Assembly (NCBI GenBank): GCA_030278955.1
Contig: JAOANR010000003.1
Location: 25,249,227-25,313,226 of the forward strand
Direction of reading: 5' to 3'
DNA: 64,000 bases
Origin: Hygrophila difformis
Taxonomy: Eukaryota; Streptophyta; Magnoliopsida; Lamiales; Acanthaceae
Shown here: positions 12,601 to 23,798 of the stretch, piece after piece
How the letters are laid out: every line of letters starts with the position of its first letter
How positions within the stretch are numbered: position 1 is the stretch's first letter
Notes under the pieces: generated by a model
Told to the model about the DNA's origin: nothing
Databases searched by the model: none
Seen by the model: the letters and a program-made list of their open reading frames with translations, nothing else
Translations under genes and position numbers: made by a program

Positions 12601-12621
12601 TAAACCCTAAACCCTAAACCC
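12601..12621. repeat. Three telomere-type repeats at the LINE-1 5' junction
   Basis: TAAACCC occurs three times in perfect tandem, which is TTTAGGG (the plant telomere unit) on the LINE sense strand. It sits exactly between LINE-1 and the resumption of the element B arm at 12622. The matching place in the opposite arm of element B has only one AAAACCC, so the array came with the LINE insertion. Confidence 0.85.
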
Positions 12622-12750
12622 TTGTCACGTCAGCAACTAGGACTGATTTGAACATAATTAGCATTTGTAGAGGACTGTTTTGGTAATAAAATAGAAAAAT
12701 GACTGATTTGAATTTTTTGAAAAGAAAAAGGACCTATTTATCTTTTTTCC
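12622..12750. repeat. Element B right inverted arm, outer part
   Basis: Reverse complement of about 3516-3660. It ends at 12750 with TTTTTTCC and is followed by the TGTTAAAATA duplication. Confidence 0.88.
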
Positions 12751-12760
12751 TGTTAAAATA
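12751..12760. repeat. Target-site duplication of element B, right copy
   Basis: TGTTAAAATA, identical to 3506-3515. Confidence 0.88.
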
Positions 12761-13044
12761 TGTCATCTGTTATATCTAAACAAGGCTCAACATAATTACT
12801 ATTCGATCATTATCTTTCTCAATAAATATATACAATGAAAACAATTAAAGACTAAAAGGTTGTTTTTGTTAGCATTTAAATTTTAGACCCATAACTTTTA
12901 GTAAATACGGGATTTTTTTAGAAGAATTAATATTTAGATTAAATATTCTTTTGAATTTAGGTTTGAGCGAGTTCAGATATTTAAATTAACATACATATCG
13001 TACTATTCAAATCAATAATTGTTAATAAGACGAACATCGCCACT

Positions 13045-13865
13045 TGAAAGGATAACTTGGGACTTGGGAGTTAAGAGTGAATTGTATCAGGTATCCCTTG
13101 AAGTATGTCTTCGAGCACATTTTGTTGAGGTAGTGACTTCGCAACACGTCCGGAATTTTAGTGTGTGCAATGCATAGATAATTCCTATTATCCCATTACC
13201 CCTATCCGACCCAGCCATGCCCTATCACATCAATATTGATCCTATTATCCGATGCACTGTATTGTTTATGAAGTAGGGGAGATGTGCTTTGAAGCAAGTT
13301 TTCGATTGTCTTTTAGAATATCATTCGAAAGCTCTATTAATTGCTCAATTGAGTATATGAGAACATATCCTCTGATGCTGGAAATTTTGGTGGAAATGGA
13401 GAGTCAAAGGCAATGAATGGACAGCTCACATGGATATCCTAATTGCATGAATATTGCTATTGACTCATGCCGAAGCTGATCAAATGGGGAAAGGCTTGAA
13501 AGAGGAATGGCACTAGATGTAGTGTCCGCTGACTACTATTGAGGACGCATGTCTGTTGTGAATTCTTTGAAGATTAAAATTTCAGTTCCCCTAAAGGCGA
13601 GACAGGAACAGAAAGAGTGGAATTTTGGTTTTGAATTTGCAATCTTTGGATTTGGCCTGGTGGAATCTTTCCAGTAGTTGGAGGGAGTGCTCTGGATCAC
13701 AGAATGGTTGGGAAGTAGCAGATGTTTTGTTCCAAGTTCTATTGAATTTGTTTAGTTGATGGGATTGGCTTGTAGCTTGATATGATGTAAGAATGTGTAC
13801 TGATTGGTTGTCTATTTTGGAGGAATATAATACTATACTTTTCTACTCAAAAAAAAAAAAAGAAA
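13045..13865 (+). mobile_element. Retroposed sequence (non-LTR) with 18-bp TSD and poly(A)
   Basis: AAGACGAACATCGCCACT occurs at 13027-13044 and again at 13866-13883, exactly flanking an insert that ends in an A-run (13849-13865, preceded by TTCTACTC). This is the signature of LINE-driven target-primed insertion. The tail resembles the CTCCTC-plus-A ends of the LINEs in this window, so it may be a 5'-truncated LINE with a long 3' region, or a retrocopied host transcript. I recognise no protein in it. Confidence 0.85.
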
Positions 13866-13883
13866 AAGACGAACATCGCCACT

Positions 13884-14415
13884 CCATCCACGTGTAAGGT
13901 TACTAATAGGGTACGTATGCCAAAGTTATTATTTAGAGATATAGATTAAAATCTAACATAAGATCACAAAACATAAACAAATTAAATGAATGTGATCACT
14001 TAAATCAGTGCCTATCGAGGTGCTTCTTTGAGTTCTCTGAGTTGGTATTGACTTGGCATTGGAAAATTTCGAAACTTTAGAGCAATTATTTCGTATATAT
14101 AAACTTCGACTGAATTGCTCATCTATTTATGCACAATATCTTAACCCGAAATAAGTCGCCTATACATAGGGATATCGTATAATAAATCTTCATAGAAATC
14201 TCGTAAATATATGTCAAAATACATATGATCAAATAAAGAAGTATACTCTTTCAGTTTGAAAATTTGGGGAAGAAGGGGATGGTCACGTGAGAGGCTCACT
14301 TGGGTGCACATTACAATTGCTTTCAAATATTTTTTACACTCCCACTTTTCACATAATCCAATCCTACTTTTCATTCAATCCAATGTACGTTTTAAACTAT
14401 TAATTGGTATTTTTT
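13884..14415. other. AT-rich DNA without recognised genes
   Basis: This lies between the retroposed insert and the Helitron-like hairpin. A 77-codon minus-strand frame (14141-14374) has no recognisable features and I do not call it a gene. Confidence 0.4.
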
Positions 14416-14436
14416 GCCCGCGCTCCGCGCACGGGC
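14416..14436 (-). repeat. GC-rich hairpin resembling a Helitron 3' end
   Basis: GCCCG and CGGGC arms with GC-rich inner pairing form a compact hairpin in AT-rich DNA. On the minus strand it lies downstream of the RPA1-like exons, where a Helitron 3' terminus would be expected. The usual terminal CTRR is not visible about 10 nt further on (ATACCAAT is there instead), so this is tentative. Confidence 0.4.
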
Positions 14437-14654
14437 GATGCTTTTTTTTTTAATAAATAAACTTAATAATTTGTTAAGTTAATTAAGAAAATAAGTTTAC
14501 TACATTTATTTTGAGAAACCAAATTAATAAAAAAAACAATAAAATTCTTTGAAAATCAAATAAAAAAAATAATAGTATTAAAATGCGAGATACATTAAAT
14601 ATATTAATCCAATAAAATTATTTGAAAATAAAATAAAGCTAAAAAATATACTAA

Positions 14655-16068
14655 AGATCTTCAAGATCACGGGCATGCATCAGCTACCATGTCGTCAATC
14701 AGCGACCACGATACCATTAGACCTGCATATTTAAGTAAACTAATAAGCAAAAAAAACTTTGTAATTTTATTACGATGATGAGATAATTAAAATAAATTAT
14801 TGACCTTCTCCTTCTTCATTTTTTTAGGGAGACTTTTGTTCTTCCCGAACCTTCACGATCTGCATTCATGTTGTCATCGCCATCCTCAACATCAATTGTG
14901 GGCATTGTAGTGACATCTAACTCATTGAATCTTTTGAGCCGGTTTGAGTTTACAGATTTCTCGGTATCGGGTGTCTTCAATGCATTCATTGTGGTGGATG
15001 ATGGGTGCTATTAAATAAATTTATAATATATCAACAAAAATTCAACATTGATAACAATAATATATTTTTATCATAATGTATAAGGACTCCAAAAGAAACA
15101 TAGTTGTAAAGTTATCTCGAAGGTCTCGCATTCTAAACTGATGTTCTTATCATCAATGGTGATGTTTTCACTAGAATCAATTCCTTTGTGGATGCCGACT
15201 ACAGAATATTGAGTCGAACTCTTTTCCACGTTCTCCTCATTGATGCAAATCGTTAAAGCAAACTTATTCCCCACAAAAGTCTTCAAAATAGGTGGGAACT
15301 CAGCACCCTTCCCTCCTAATAAAATATAGAAGTTTATTAATAAAGAAATAAATAAATTCAGAATGTATTGTTTTATACAAACACAGGTTTAGAAAAATTT
15401 AATGTGTAGGCATATCTTTCCTGATCATCAGTATGTCATAAGCATTCTTTTGAATTATTTGTTCAACTTCCTTGTTGCCTAAAATGAAGGCAACACTTAC
15501 AGTTTCATCTCCAGCAAACATACACAACCTCATCCTAAAACAACAAAATTACATACAATTTTAAATTGATTGAATATATTTTAAAAGCAATGTTACTAAT
15601 AAACTGAAAAATCATAGTTTCACTTACATCATATCAGGGAAGGGTATAGTTCTATTGCATTTGTTGCACTTTGATTTATCATTGATTTTCTCCACCTCTT
15701 CTCGTCATGAGCTACAAACTTCGTAGCACCATTCTTTTGATTCCTTAACTTTTCGCACTGTCACTTGGCACGTAACTTCTTTCTAGTAGACAATTTATTT
15801 TAGTTGACTGATATATTTAAGCCTATTAGATTTAAGAATACTTTAAATTTTATAATACCTTAATATAGGTAGAGTCCAGTTTTCTTAGCTTAAGAACGGT
15901 CTTCACATCGGTTTGTTGGACATTTTTTTCAGGTAACTGATTTATGTTGAAACCTGATTGAGTTACCCTACAATATAAAAATAAAATATCATTAAAAAGA
16001 CATTAAAAGTTACATTGTAATGTATGTATAAGAAGGTTTAATACACATGGTTCAAGTAATATACACAT
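14655..16068 (-). pseudogene. RPA1-like single-strand DNA-binding protein, 3' exons
   Basis: Minus-strand exons encode the C-terminal half of a plant RPA1-like (replication protein A large subunit) protein. About 15865-15965 encodes SGFNINQLPEKNVQQTDVKT and then LRKLDSTYIK, before a GT donor. Near 15640-15700 there is a CNKCNRTIPF Cys motif of the C-terminal zinc-binding OB fold. About 15415-15535 encodes MRLCMFAGDETVSVAFILGN. 15071-15286 encodes VGNKFALTICINEENVEKSS. An acidic tail follows at about 14830-14990. Introns separate the pieces. The 5' half lies beyond the Tekay-like element (27085-28215). Helitrons of plants often carry RPA1-like genes, and a Helitron-like hairpin lies just downstream, but a host copy is also possible. 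Confidence 0.7.
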
Positions 16069-18637
16069 TGTAACACCCCGGATTTGATTTCCCAGGCCAG
16101 GGCATTACCGCCACACCTTTCTAAATAAGACGCGATCCAAATCGAGCTTATCTAGAGAGATGCTAAGGCTAAGTTGTACCAAACTTTAAAATAATTTAAA
16201 ACCATTCAAATTGTGCCCGAATTAAAATCAGAGTATCCCATGCATAATAGTAATAAGCAGTGCGGAAGCTAAAACGAAATGAAAGCAAGGCCAAACAGGC
16301 GGCCAAAACCAAAGTCCAAAGTCCAATTCCAATGCGGAAATTTAAAATAAAGATTAAGTGCGACAAGTCTTTATTTTCGGAAATCCCATCCCGTCGAGCC
16401 ATGACTTACTCTGCGAAAAAGAGAGAACAACAATTTATCAGTACAAACGGTACTGAGCAAGCTAACGAATAGCATAAAAATTTTTATAGTTTTTAGCAGG
16501 GTAGTCAAAGGATAAGAATTAAATAAACGAGTAACTACATTTTCGGGAATTTACACTGTACCAACACATATTTACCAATGCTCATTTTGATCGAGGACAC
16601 CAAATATGACCTTGGGAACTTACACCCACAAGGCCTCCATTAATACGATTCTAGGCCTTGGCCCTTTCGAATCAACCCACCTCTGGGACTCGTACCCACG
16701 AGGGATGTGAAAGCAGTGACCCTATACCGACCGCTCCGGAGCCCTAGACAACCCAAACGGATACATCTAGGAGTATAGACTCTTACTAACACGAAACCAC
16801 AATATAATTTGCGCCGTTTTGGCCACACAAAAAGAGGGGGCGGCCCAACGAGCTCACGCCAAGTGCACTTACCCTCTATCACATTGGGCATCCCACTCGA
16901 TCAAAACTTACAAAGTTTCAAAATTCATTTTTAACACTTTACAATACCACACCATTCCAGATTTCATATGATTTCAAAAACGAGTATCAATCGACTCGAA
17001 CAACCTCAAAATACATAAGTACGATCTAACCGACAAAGAGTAGCCACTGGCTGTTTCAGAAATCGAATTTGTAAACTTAGCAAAACATTCTCAAAAATTC
17101 CGAAATTTTTACAGGGACTAGAAAACTTCCAAATGAACATTCTTCATAGAAATAAGCTACTTCAAAATCTGACTCTAAGTGGCTTAAAAAAAATCATTTC
17201 AGAATTCACTTTTCAAGGCATAGTAATTTACTGTCTACTTCGACCACAGTTCATTTAGAAAATCATAAAAATTCCAAGAGTGATCTAAAAATTCTGAGAT
17301 TTTACAGGGATATACTAGACACATAAATGAGCAAATTTCATGAAGAAACCATCCATAAAAACGATTGCAAATAGGAGTAATACAAACAACAAAACTGACT
17401 TCACCATGAGATGAATTCTGCCAACAGGATTACAGAAAATACCAGATGAGTTCTCGTCGCCTAAACCTTGTCCAAAATTTATGAAATTTTACAGAGATCA
17501 TATTTAAGGTGTTAGGAATATTTTTCATTTAGAAACGTTTTCCCAAAAACGAACGGATCTAGACAAACAAAGATGAACAAAAGGAACTATCCTGAAGAAA
17601 CCCTAAATCACAGATTTGACAAGGAGTGGATTTCGAGTTGTATCTCCATGAATACTCAACCAAAAGCTCTAAAAATTGGTATGCACATCATTAATTTACT
17701 TCTCAACAAAGTAGTGTCGAGATCCTCCTTGGTTGTGACTCCAAAATCGTTCGAAACAGCCCCTCTCTTCCAAGATCTACCGTATGAATCCTATTTCATA
17801 AGATATGGAAGAAAATTGCTACAAAGAAGGGTGGATTCGAGTTTTAGGACAATGAATCAAGTTTAGGAACCTTACCAACCGATGGATGCTGGATTGGGAT
17901 GGCTAGAACTCGAGCAAATCCTCTAGGAATTGGAGTAACAGCCCACACACTCTCAACACTCTCTCCAATGGATGAATTTTCGAAGTGAAGTAAGGGTGGG
18001 GTTTTGGGGTCTGATTGAGGATAAAGAATGGGATGCTAAGGTTCCCAATGGTGGCTTAAAGGCCCTAGGGACTGTGAAGGACGAAGTAATGACAGTCTCC
18101 CTCGAAAATAATGCGGCCATCACCCCTCCAAACTCAATCCATCCACCTAACTCCCTCATCCAATGAACCCTCAATACTTCTACTCCAAAATAAGTTTAAT
18201 ACACTCAAAATTTGTCCAAGAGTGTCCAAATACATCCCAAGACATCCTTAATCACTAAATAATGTCTGAGCATTGAATTAAAATCGATTGGAGTCGCCTA
18301 GGCTCAAAAAAATATGGCAAAACGCGTTGAACGCGTATGGAGGCACAGCCTCTGCATGGTGGCGCGCTGGTGGCGCGCCACCGCGCGGCCACCACGCCAC
18401 CGCAGGCTGCGGCCTCTTTTTTTTTATATATATATATATTTATATTATGATTCTTAATCTTTAAAAATCATAATATGAATTATCCATGATTGTTGGATAA
18501 TCCGATAACTCACTTCGAGTTGCTATCGTCCGAAAATATTTAATTCCGCTCTCTCGGAATTATTTTGGTTGCGATAATTAAATCCAATTCTTTAATTTTC
18601 GGATTTAATAATTGATGTTGATTTCTCGGGTATTACA
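16069..18637 (-). repeat. Left LTR (3' LTR of the Tekay-like element)
   Basis: Begins TGTAACACCCCGGATTTG and ends GGGTATTACA. It matches 24517-27079 over the full length, with a few substitutions and small indels, for example in the GC-rich palindromic tract near 18350-18410. Small open frames inside it are repeated in the other LTR and are not genes. Confidence 0.93.
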
Positions 18638-18652
18638 GTCTACCCTCCTTAG
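18638..18652 (-). other. Polypurine tract
   Basis: On the minus strand AAGGAGGGTAGAC lies directly upstream of the 3' LTR, the expected position for plus-strand priming. Confidence 0.7.
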
Positions 18653-18802
18653 AAATCAACTTCGTCCTCGAAGTTGGGTCGCACTTCGGAAAAATAATAA
18701 TTGGCTCAAAGAAGATTATTGAGGCTTGCAATTTAAAATTCTTACCTCGGTTCGCGACGACTTTGCGCGGGGTGTCACATCCTCTCCCCCTTAGGACTGC
18801 AG

Positions 18803-21800
18803 TTATGCCCCCATAACTGCTCCTGAGTCGCTTTGGAAAAGTTTGGGATATTTTTGCTTCATATCCGTCTCCAATTCCCACGTCGCTTCCTCAGTGCCAT
18901 GATTTGACCATAAGATCTTCACCATCCTCACAGTCTTGTTCCTTGTGACCCTTTCTTTGACATGAAGTATCTCGATCGGGTACTCCTCGTATGTTAGATC
19001 GTCATCCAGCTCGATCACATCGGGTTGCAACACGTGAGTTGGATCGTGCACATATTTCTTCAATTGAGAAACGTGAAAGACGTTGTGCACTCATGATAAT
19101 TCCGGTGGAAGTGCCAAACGGTAAGCCAAAGTACCTACGCGATCCAGAATTTCGTACGGACCGATGTAGCGAGGACTCAGCTTTCCCCGTTTACCGAATC
19201 GCATCACCCCTCTCATGGGCGACACTTTCAGCATGACTTTGTCTCCCACCTCAAATTCCAACTCTTGCCGCCTAGTGTCGGCGTAACTCTTCTGCCTGTC
19301 TTGTGCGGCTTTCATTTTCTGTTGAACCACCTTGATTTTTGTGTTCATATCCTCAATGAGTTGTGCTCCAACAACTATCGAACTATCATCTTTTGTCCAG
19401 CACAACGGACTGCGACACTTTCGTCCATAAAGCGCTTCGAACGGTGCCATGCCAATGCTAGCGTGGTAACTGTTGTTGTACGAGAATTCAATCAACGGCA
19501 AGTGGTCTTCCCAACTTCCCTTGAATTCGAGTACGCACGCTCTTAGCATGTCCTCGAGTGTCTGAATCGTGCGCTCAGTTTGACCGTCTGTCATTGGATG
19601 AAATGTTGTGCTCATCTTGATTTGGGTACCTAAGGCTTCTTATAGTTTAGTCCAGAAGTTGGAGATGAATCTACTATCTCGGTCCGAGATAATGTCATGC
19701 GGTACTCCATGCCTTCGGACCACGTTCTCGATATATGCCTTAGCTAGTTGATCCATCGACCAATTTTCCTTCATTGGTATGAAAATGGCGGTCTTTGTTA
19801 ACCGATCAACTATTGCCCAAATTTTATTCATTCCTCGGGGAGATCTTGGTAACCCCGAAACAAAATCCATGGAGATGCTGTCCCATTTCCAATTTGGGAT
19901 CTCCAATGGCTTTACCAATCCTAACGGCTTTTGCCTCACTGCCTTTACCTTCTGGCAGGTTATGCACTTAGCCACAAAGTCGGCAACATCCTTCTTCATT
20001 CGCGGCCACCAATAGATTTTCTTTTAGTCTTTATACAACTTATCCCCACCAGGGTGGACTGAATAAGGTGTACTGTGGCCCTCTTCCATGAGTTTTCTCT
20101 TCAATTCCTCGCACTTATGAGGAACGCACCATCTCCCTTTGAATCGGATACTCCCGTCCTCATGGATTGTGAATCCTACCGCCTTTCCTTCACCAATCTT
20201 TTCTTTGATTTTATTGAGATTCTCGTCGTCCGGTTGAGCGGCTCGAATCTCGTCAAATACGGTAGATTCAAGTGTTATGGCATTCACTATTTCTACCACG
20301 GTCCCATAATGGACTAGTTCAGTATCCAACTTAGCTAGGTCCATGTACAGTCCCGAAGGTAAAATAAGTGTGTTCGCCGTATGCCTCGTCTTGCGACTCA
20401 GTGCGTCCGCAACGACGTTCGCCTTGCCCTCATGGTAGGCTATGTCCAGGTCGTAATCCTTGATCAACTCGAGCCATCTCCTTTGCCTCATATTTAACTC
20501 TTTCTGAGTAAAAATATACTTGAGGCTCTTGTGATCGGTAAACATCCGACAAGTTCGTCCATATAGGTAGTGTCGCCAGATCTTAAGAGCGAACACTACC
20601 GCTGCTAGCTCCAAATCATGTGTCGGATAGTTTTCTTCATGTGGCTTGAGTTGCCTCGATGCGCAAGCAATCACCTTTTGGTTTTGCATTAGCACGCAAC
20701 CAAGACCTTCTTTTGAAGCGTCACTATACACTTCAAAATTTTCCGTCTCTGATGGTAGTGCCAAGACCGGAGCTGTTGTGAGTCTTTTCTTGAGTTCCTG
20801 AAATGACGTCTCACAATCAGCAGACCATTCAAATTTTAATCCTTTCTTAAGCAACTGGGTCATCGGTCTTGCAATTTTCGAGAAATCTTTCACAAATCTT
20901 CGGTAGTATCCGGCTAATCCAAGGAAAATTCTCACCTCAGTTTGGCTCGTCGGTGCCGGCCAATCAGACACTGCCGATATCTTCGCGCGGGTCGACCGAT
21001 ACTCCTTTAGCCGATACTATATGACCTAGAAAGGCAACTTCTTTCATCCAAAACTCGCACTTTGACAGCTTTGCGTAGAGTTGATTTTTCCTCAAAAGTC
21101 CGAGTACTTGGTGCAAATGACTCCGATGCTCCTCTTCATTCCTCGAGTAAACTAGGATGTCGTCGATGAATACAACAACACATAAGTCTAGTAACTCTCG
21201 GAAAACACTATTCATGAGATTCATGAATACTGCAGGAGCGTTAGTCAGACCAAAGGACATTACGGTGAATTCGTAGTGTCCATATCTCGTGCGAAAGGCT
21301 GTCTTGGGTATATCCTGCTCGGCGATACGCAGTTGGTGGTATCCCGATCTCAGGTCAACTTTTGAAAATACAGCCGCTCCCTTCAACTGATCGAAGAGGT
21401 CTTCGATCCTAGGCAGCGGGTATTTATTCTTGATTGTTACGTGATTAAGGCCTCTATAATCTATGCATAGTCGAAGTCCGCCGTCTTTCTTTTTGACGAA
21501 CAGGACTGGTGCACCCCAAGGCGATGTGCTCGGCCTAATATACCCTTTTGATAACAACTCCTCGAGTTGTTCCTTCAGTTCTTTCATCTCCGCGGGCGCC
21601 ATGCGATACGGTGCCTTCGATACTGGCTCTATTCCGGGCACCAGATCGATTGTGAACTCGACTTCACGCTCAGGAGGCATACCTGGGATATCTTCTGGAA
21701 AGACGTCCGGGTATTCGTTCACGACGGGAATTCTCTCGATCTTGTTTCCCTCGTCCTCCAGATTATGTACGTAATAGGCGTACAGCTGATATCCCTTCTG

Positions 21801-22430
21801 CATGAGATTGTAGAACTTCACTGCATTTACTACCTTGGCACCCTTCTTCTGAGGCTACATGTAGTAAATGGCCTTCTTTCCTCGACTCTTGGCTAGAGAG
21901 ATTTTCTGTTTTTGACACTCAATAACTGCCTTGTATTGAGTTAGAAAGTCCATTCCTAAGATAATGTCAAAGTCCTTGAGCTCGAATTCAACTAAGTTCG
22001 CGAAAAATTCTATGTTCTTGATCACAATCGGGATTCCATCATATCGTCTTGAACACGATACCATTTTACCCGATGGTAGTTGAATTCCTAGGTTAATATT
22101 CTTAGGCGCTGGAAGATCTAAGGCAGACCTAATCCTTGTAGATAGTAAAGAACAGCTTGCGCCTGAATCGAATAAAACCTTAACAAATACGTTTAAAGCA
22201 GTAAACGTATCGGTTATTACTTCTCCCTCGGCAGCCATATCTGCCTGATTGATGACATTGAGGCGTCCGACAGGTCGCCCTTGATTTCCTTGCTGGTTCT
22301 GATTTTGAGGCGGCCCCTGTCCCTGAGGGAACCTCTGACCCTGGTGGTTCTGCTGGTTCTGCCCAGCTGGCCTATTCCCTTGAGGACGATTCAGCAAGTA
22401 TGGCCTTTTGTCGATGCGATCCTCCCTAGT
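18803..22430 (-). pseudogene. Tekay-like pol: protease, RT, RNase H, integrase, chromodomain
   Basis: This continues the gag frame. The aspartic protease has VLFDSGAS near 22190. RT spans about 21700-21000, with [22 protein letters not shown] and the catalytic FIDD. RNase H follows, with [10 protein letters not shown] and VVADALSRK. Integrase has the zinc motif (VHPGGDK, then CITCQKVK), the core D residues (SMDFVSGLP and SDRDSRF) and the glutamate in TDGQTERTIQ, then GRKCRSPLCW. The C-terminal EEYPIEILHVKERVTRNKT with ATWELE fits a chromodomain. In-frame stops occur near 22430, 21853, 20022, 19637 and 19088. A frameshift lies near 20968. Most stops are what C-to-T or G-to-A changes would produce, consistent with methylated-cytosine decay. 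No autonomous activity is expected. Confidence 0.92.
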
Positions 22431-23480
22431 TCAGCACTCCTTCTTCATATGGCCTTCTCGGCCACATCGGTAACAATGTCTTGGTTTCGGACACTCTCTC
22501 ACCAGGTGCGAAATGTTGCACTGCTGACACCTAGGTATGAAAGTGCCCTGATTCTCCGGCTTCCGATGGCCGTTACCTCCCTGGTTAAATCCTCTGTTCT
22601 CTGGCCTCCTCTGGCCTTCGTTCCTTCCCTGATTGTTTCCTCTCCTGAAGTTGTTTCCAGAGTTGTTGTTCTGGTTCCTCTTATCAAAGTTGCTAGAGCC
22701 CTTGCTCGATTCTCCATGGTCCTTGCGCTTCAGTTGTTGCAGTCGTGCGATTGCTACTGCACGATCGTAAATAGCTTGCAGCGTTGTGTACTGCCCTCCC
22801 AACAGGATCTCTCTGATGCTGATATTCAGCCCCATTTCGAACTTCTGGGCTCTGTCAGCATCGGTCGGCACAAGTCTAGGAGCAAAACGAGCAAGCTCCT
22901 TGAACTTCGTATAATACTCTTACACCGACTGAGTACCTTGACGAAGATTGATGAACTCTTCGTACTTGGCAGCTTTGGTGCTGAGGGGGTAGAACCTCTC
23001 TCTCATCATTTCCTTAAACTCCGTCCAGAAGTACTCGTGTTCACCTTCAGCCAGTCCCTCTTGGTGGTTCTGCCACCACTCGTCAGCCTCTCCACTCAGA
23101 TAATATGATGCAACTCCCACTTTCTCGTTCTCGGGACAACGGACGGCATTCAGAAGCTTGTCAAACGTTCGGATCCAATCTTCCAATTTCGCAGGATCCT
23201 CTTGTCCTTCGTAATGGGGCGGCTGGTAGGAATTTACCATCGCCAAATAGTTAATTCTTGTAGCTGGAGGCGGCACTGCAGCTTGTGCCCGATTGACTTC
23301 CGCGTTTCCCAGAGCAACGAGGACTTGTTTGACTGTTCTAAGTCGTTCATCCATTGCGTTAGGGGCAGGGTTAGGTTGAACTCCAGGATTCGACGGGTTC
23401 GCACCAGCTGGAGCATTAGCGGTTTCATTCACTGGAATCTCAACTCGGGGTCTCCCTCTCGGTGGCATTCTGATGATCAA
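22431..23480 (-). pseudogene. Tekay-like gag
   Basis: Gag capsid and nucleocapsid region. The start is probably the ATG at about 23468 (MPPRGRPRVE). The capsid part has EDWIRTFDKLLNAVRCPE and YYLSGEADEWWQ, typical of retrotransposon gag. The nucleocapsid has a CX2C pair (CQQCNISH) and a CCHC knuckle (CYRCGREGHMKKEC). One in-frame TAA at about 22918 breaks it before EYYTKFKELA. The region after it is in the same frame, so this is a single nonsense change. Gag and pol share one frame. Confidence 0.9.
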
Positions 23481-23798
23481 GCACGCAGAGGTTAGATTTG
23501 CAGTTAATATAGGTTAGTAGCCAAGTTAGACTATGGTTAGAACTCAATCTCATAGGTTCTAAGTACGAAAGACCACTGAAATGGGCGAGGAAGGAAAGAG
23601 AATACTAAACACGAAATTCCACTAGGTAATAACGATTTAATAGCAAGGCTACATCATCATATACTACTAGGTCACCGCTACATAAAATGTGGTACCATCA
23701 AGATAATCAATATGTGATAATGCTAGGTACGGAATGAAAGGAAATACTAGAAGCGATAAGCAATAAAAAGTCTATCCAAAGAGAGATCGCATGATAGC

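Larger units (their letters stand above)
4581..12621 (-). mobile_element. LINE-1: L1-type LINE inserted in element B
   Basis: A minus-strand non-LTR retrotransposon. Its poly(A) tail is the T-run at 4581-4592, preceded in sense by AATAAAATTTGC. It carries ORF1 with an RRM and ORF2 with APE endonuclease, reverse transcriptase and RNase H, both broken by frameshifts. The insertion point falls inside the right arm of element B. The target duplication appears short (AAACCC at 4575-4580 and 12616-12621) and merges with telomere-like repeats at the 5' end. It has an unusually long 3' segment (1.7 kb) after ORF2. It is younger than element B because it splits it. Confidence 0.9.
3516..12750. mobile_element. 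Element B: near-palindromic TIR element made of pararetrovirus leader sequence, split by LINE-1
   Basis: The element begins GGAAAAAAGGATAAATAGGT at 3516, and its other end (minus strand from 12750) reads GGAAAAAAGATAAATAGGTC. Both ends are flanked by the perfect 10-bp duplication TGTTAAAATA (3506-3515 and 12751-12760). Without LINE-1 it is about 1.19 kb: a left arm at 3516-4054, a short centre, and a right arm at 4186-4580 plus 12622-12750. The inner arms and centre closely match the post-promoter region of element A (about 57730-57990), including an AATAAAA poly(A)-type signal near 4099. There is no coding capacity. It looks like a non-autonomous derivative with two copies of an element-A-like right end in inverted orientation. 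Confidence 0.85.

Noticed and set aside
12601..12621. Telomeric repeat as a sign of a chromosome end
   Set aside because: Only three units, flanked by LINE and element B sequence; it is an insertion junction.
14141..14374. 77-codon minus-strand frame
   Set aside because: No domain, no context and no repeat support; length is within chance in AT-rich DNA.
16196..16472. Small frames of 68-70 codons repeated at 24644-24920
   Set aside because: They lie in both LTRs of the same retrotransposon and are not independent genes.
18340..18420. GC-rich palindromic tract in the LTR as a CRISPR-like or regulatory repeat
   Set aside because: It is an LTR-internal tract present in both LTRs with small length differences; CRISPR does not apply to plant nuclear DNA.
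22281..23108. 275-codon plus-strand open frame
   Set aside because: It is antisense to the Tekay-like gag, where zinc-knuckle and capsid motifs are clear on the minus strand; no homology is seen in this frame.
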